43,279 bases of DNA from an uncultured Chthonomonas sp. (GTDB lineage: Bacteria > Armatimonadota > Chthonomonadetes > Chthonomonadales > CAJBBX01), in contig CAJBBX010000021.1 in the NCBI GenBank assembly GCA_903951425.1, positions 1 through 43,279 of the forward strand. Reading direction: 5' to 3'. Every line of letters starts with the position of its first letter. Positions within the stretch are counted from its first letter, which is position 1. Below, one piece after another: positions 42,909 through 43,279 of the stretch. The notes beneath the pieces are model-generated. The model saw only the letters and a list, made by a program, of their open reading frames with translations, made no database searches and was not told the DNA's origin. A program made the position numbers and the translations under genes.

Positions 42909-43279
42909 CCGGTCGCTCCCAGACACCCCCGAAGATAGCGGAGGCTCTCGCGGCCGATCGTGACGGGATCGGGTGAGTAGTCGAACACCTCCACCGAGAC
43001 ATACCCGTCGTAGCCCATGCTGTTCAGCGATCCAAGGATCGGAATGAAGTCCGTTTCGCCGAAGCCGGGGCCGCGGCGGTTCGCATCGTTGGCGTGTACG
43101 TGCGCAATTCGCTCGCTATGCCGCCTTGCGAGTTCCCATGGACGCGCCGACTCTGCAGATGCGCTTTTCACGTCGAAGATCGTCCGCAACGCACGATGTC
43201 CCATGGCCTCAACTTGGGCCACAGCCTCGTCCAGAGTGAGGATCAGGTCCGCCTCGGGTTCCGGTAACGGCTCCAGGCA
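42905..43279 (-). CDS. Sugar-phosphate isomerase/epimerase-like TIM barrel, 3' part only
   Basis: The frame stays open to the window edge, so the N-terminal half lies beyond it. The visible 124 residues match the C-terminal barrel strands of xylose-isomerase-like proteins: LEPLPEPEADL (metal-binding Glu), TIFDVKSA (Asp), HVHANDANRRGPGFGETDF (metal His and Asp), GYDGYVSVEVFDY (last catalytic Glu). Such enzymes isomerise or epimerise sugars, inositols or hydroxypyruvate; the substrate cannot be told. GTG at 43222 is in frame but falls inside the domain and is not a real start. The stop shares CTAG with the channel gene. Confidence 0.82.
   Translation of the reverse strand, partial: CLEPLPEPEADLILTLDEAVAQVEAMGHRALRTIFDVKSASAESARPWELARRHSERIAHVHANDANRRGPGFGETDFIPILGSLNSMGYDGYVSVEVFDYSPDPVTIGRESLRYLRGCLGATG

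Overview
This window is a 43-kb stretch of high-GC bacterial chromosome (I judge it to be mid-60s percent GC by eye). It reads as ordinary core genome with some accessory surface and sugar genes. Genes are densely packed on both strands and their bacterial Shine-Dalgarno sites are mostly clear. No phage, transposase, CRISPR array or rRNA is visible. Type II secretion/type IV pilus machinery, an Ig-repeat secreted giant, an RDD plus SpoIIM pair, a GH38 mannosidase, a TldD protease and scattered ATP synthase genes together suggest a free-living, uncultured-type lineage. Armatimonadota or a neighbouring Terrabacteria group is my tentative guess; nothing here proves the phylum.

Layout. (1) 1-7129 (+): an envelope-secretion operon, gspK (5' end cut by the window) - PilM/PilN fusion - PilO-like - PilP/GspC-like - secretin, closed by a 23-bp-stem two-way terminator. 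(2) 7224-10855 (-): nusB-folD, then atpD-atpC. atpG lies alone on the other strand (10995-11855), so the F1 genes are split. (3) 11936-16285: transketolase, a PlsC-type acyltransferase, a 7Fe ferredoxin, a PduO-type cobalamin adenosyltransferase and an SRPBCC protein. (4) 16389-25697: a 1616-residue secreted protein with ten Ig-like repeats, divergent from an orphan Hsp70-like ATPase, then a TPR-YfhO operon. (5) 25873-31472: a galactokinase-like GHMP kinase, a GH38 alpha-mannosidase and tyrS. (6) 31499-39589: a BtuD-like ATPase with an extra C-terminal domain, RDD and SpoIIM-like membrane proteins, and a mutY-S9 peptidase-tldD operon. (7) 39617-43279: tRNA-Pro(GGG), a CCA-adding/HD nucleotidyltransferase overlapping a potassium channel with an RCK-pore-RCK layout, and the 3' part of a sugar-phosphate isomerase-like gene.

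I found no convincing wholly new multi-gene system. The most unusual items are: the split ATP synthase genes; a NusB with about 115 extra residues in its middle; the RCK-pore-RCK channel; three apparently leaderless genes (GHMP kinase, cca, mutY), the last sharing an overlapping two-way -10 element with tRNA-Pro; three convergent gene pairs whose two stop codons share one CTAG; and a palindrome inside the mannosidase coding sequence that looks like a small inserted repeat.
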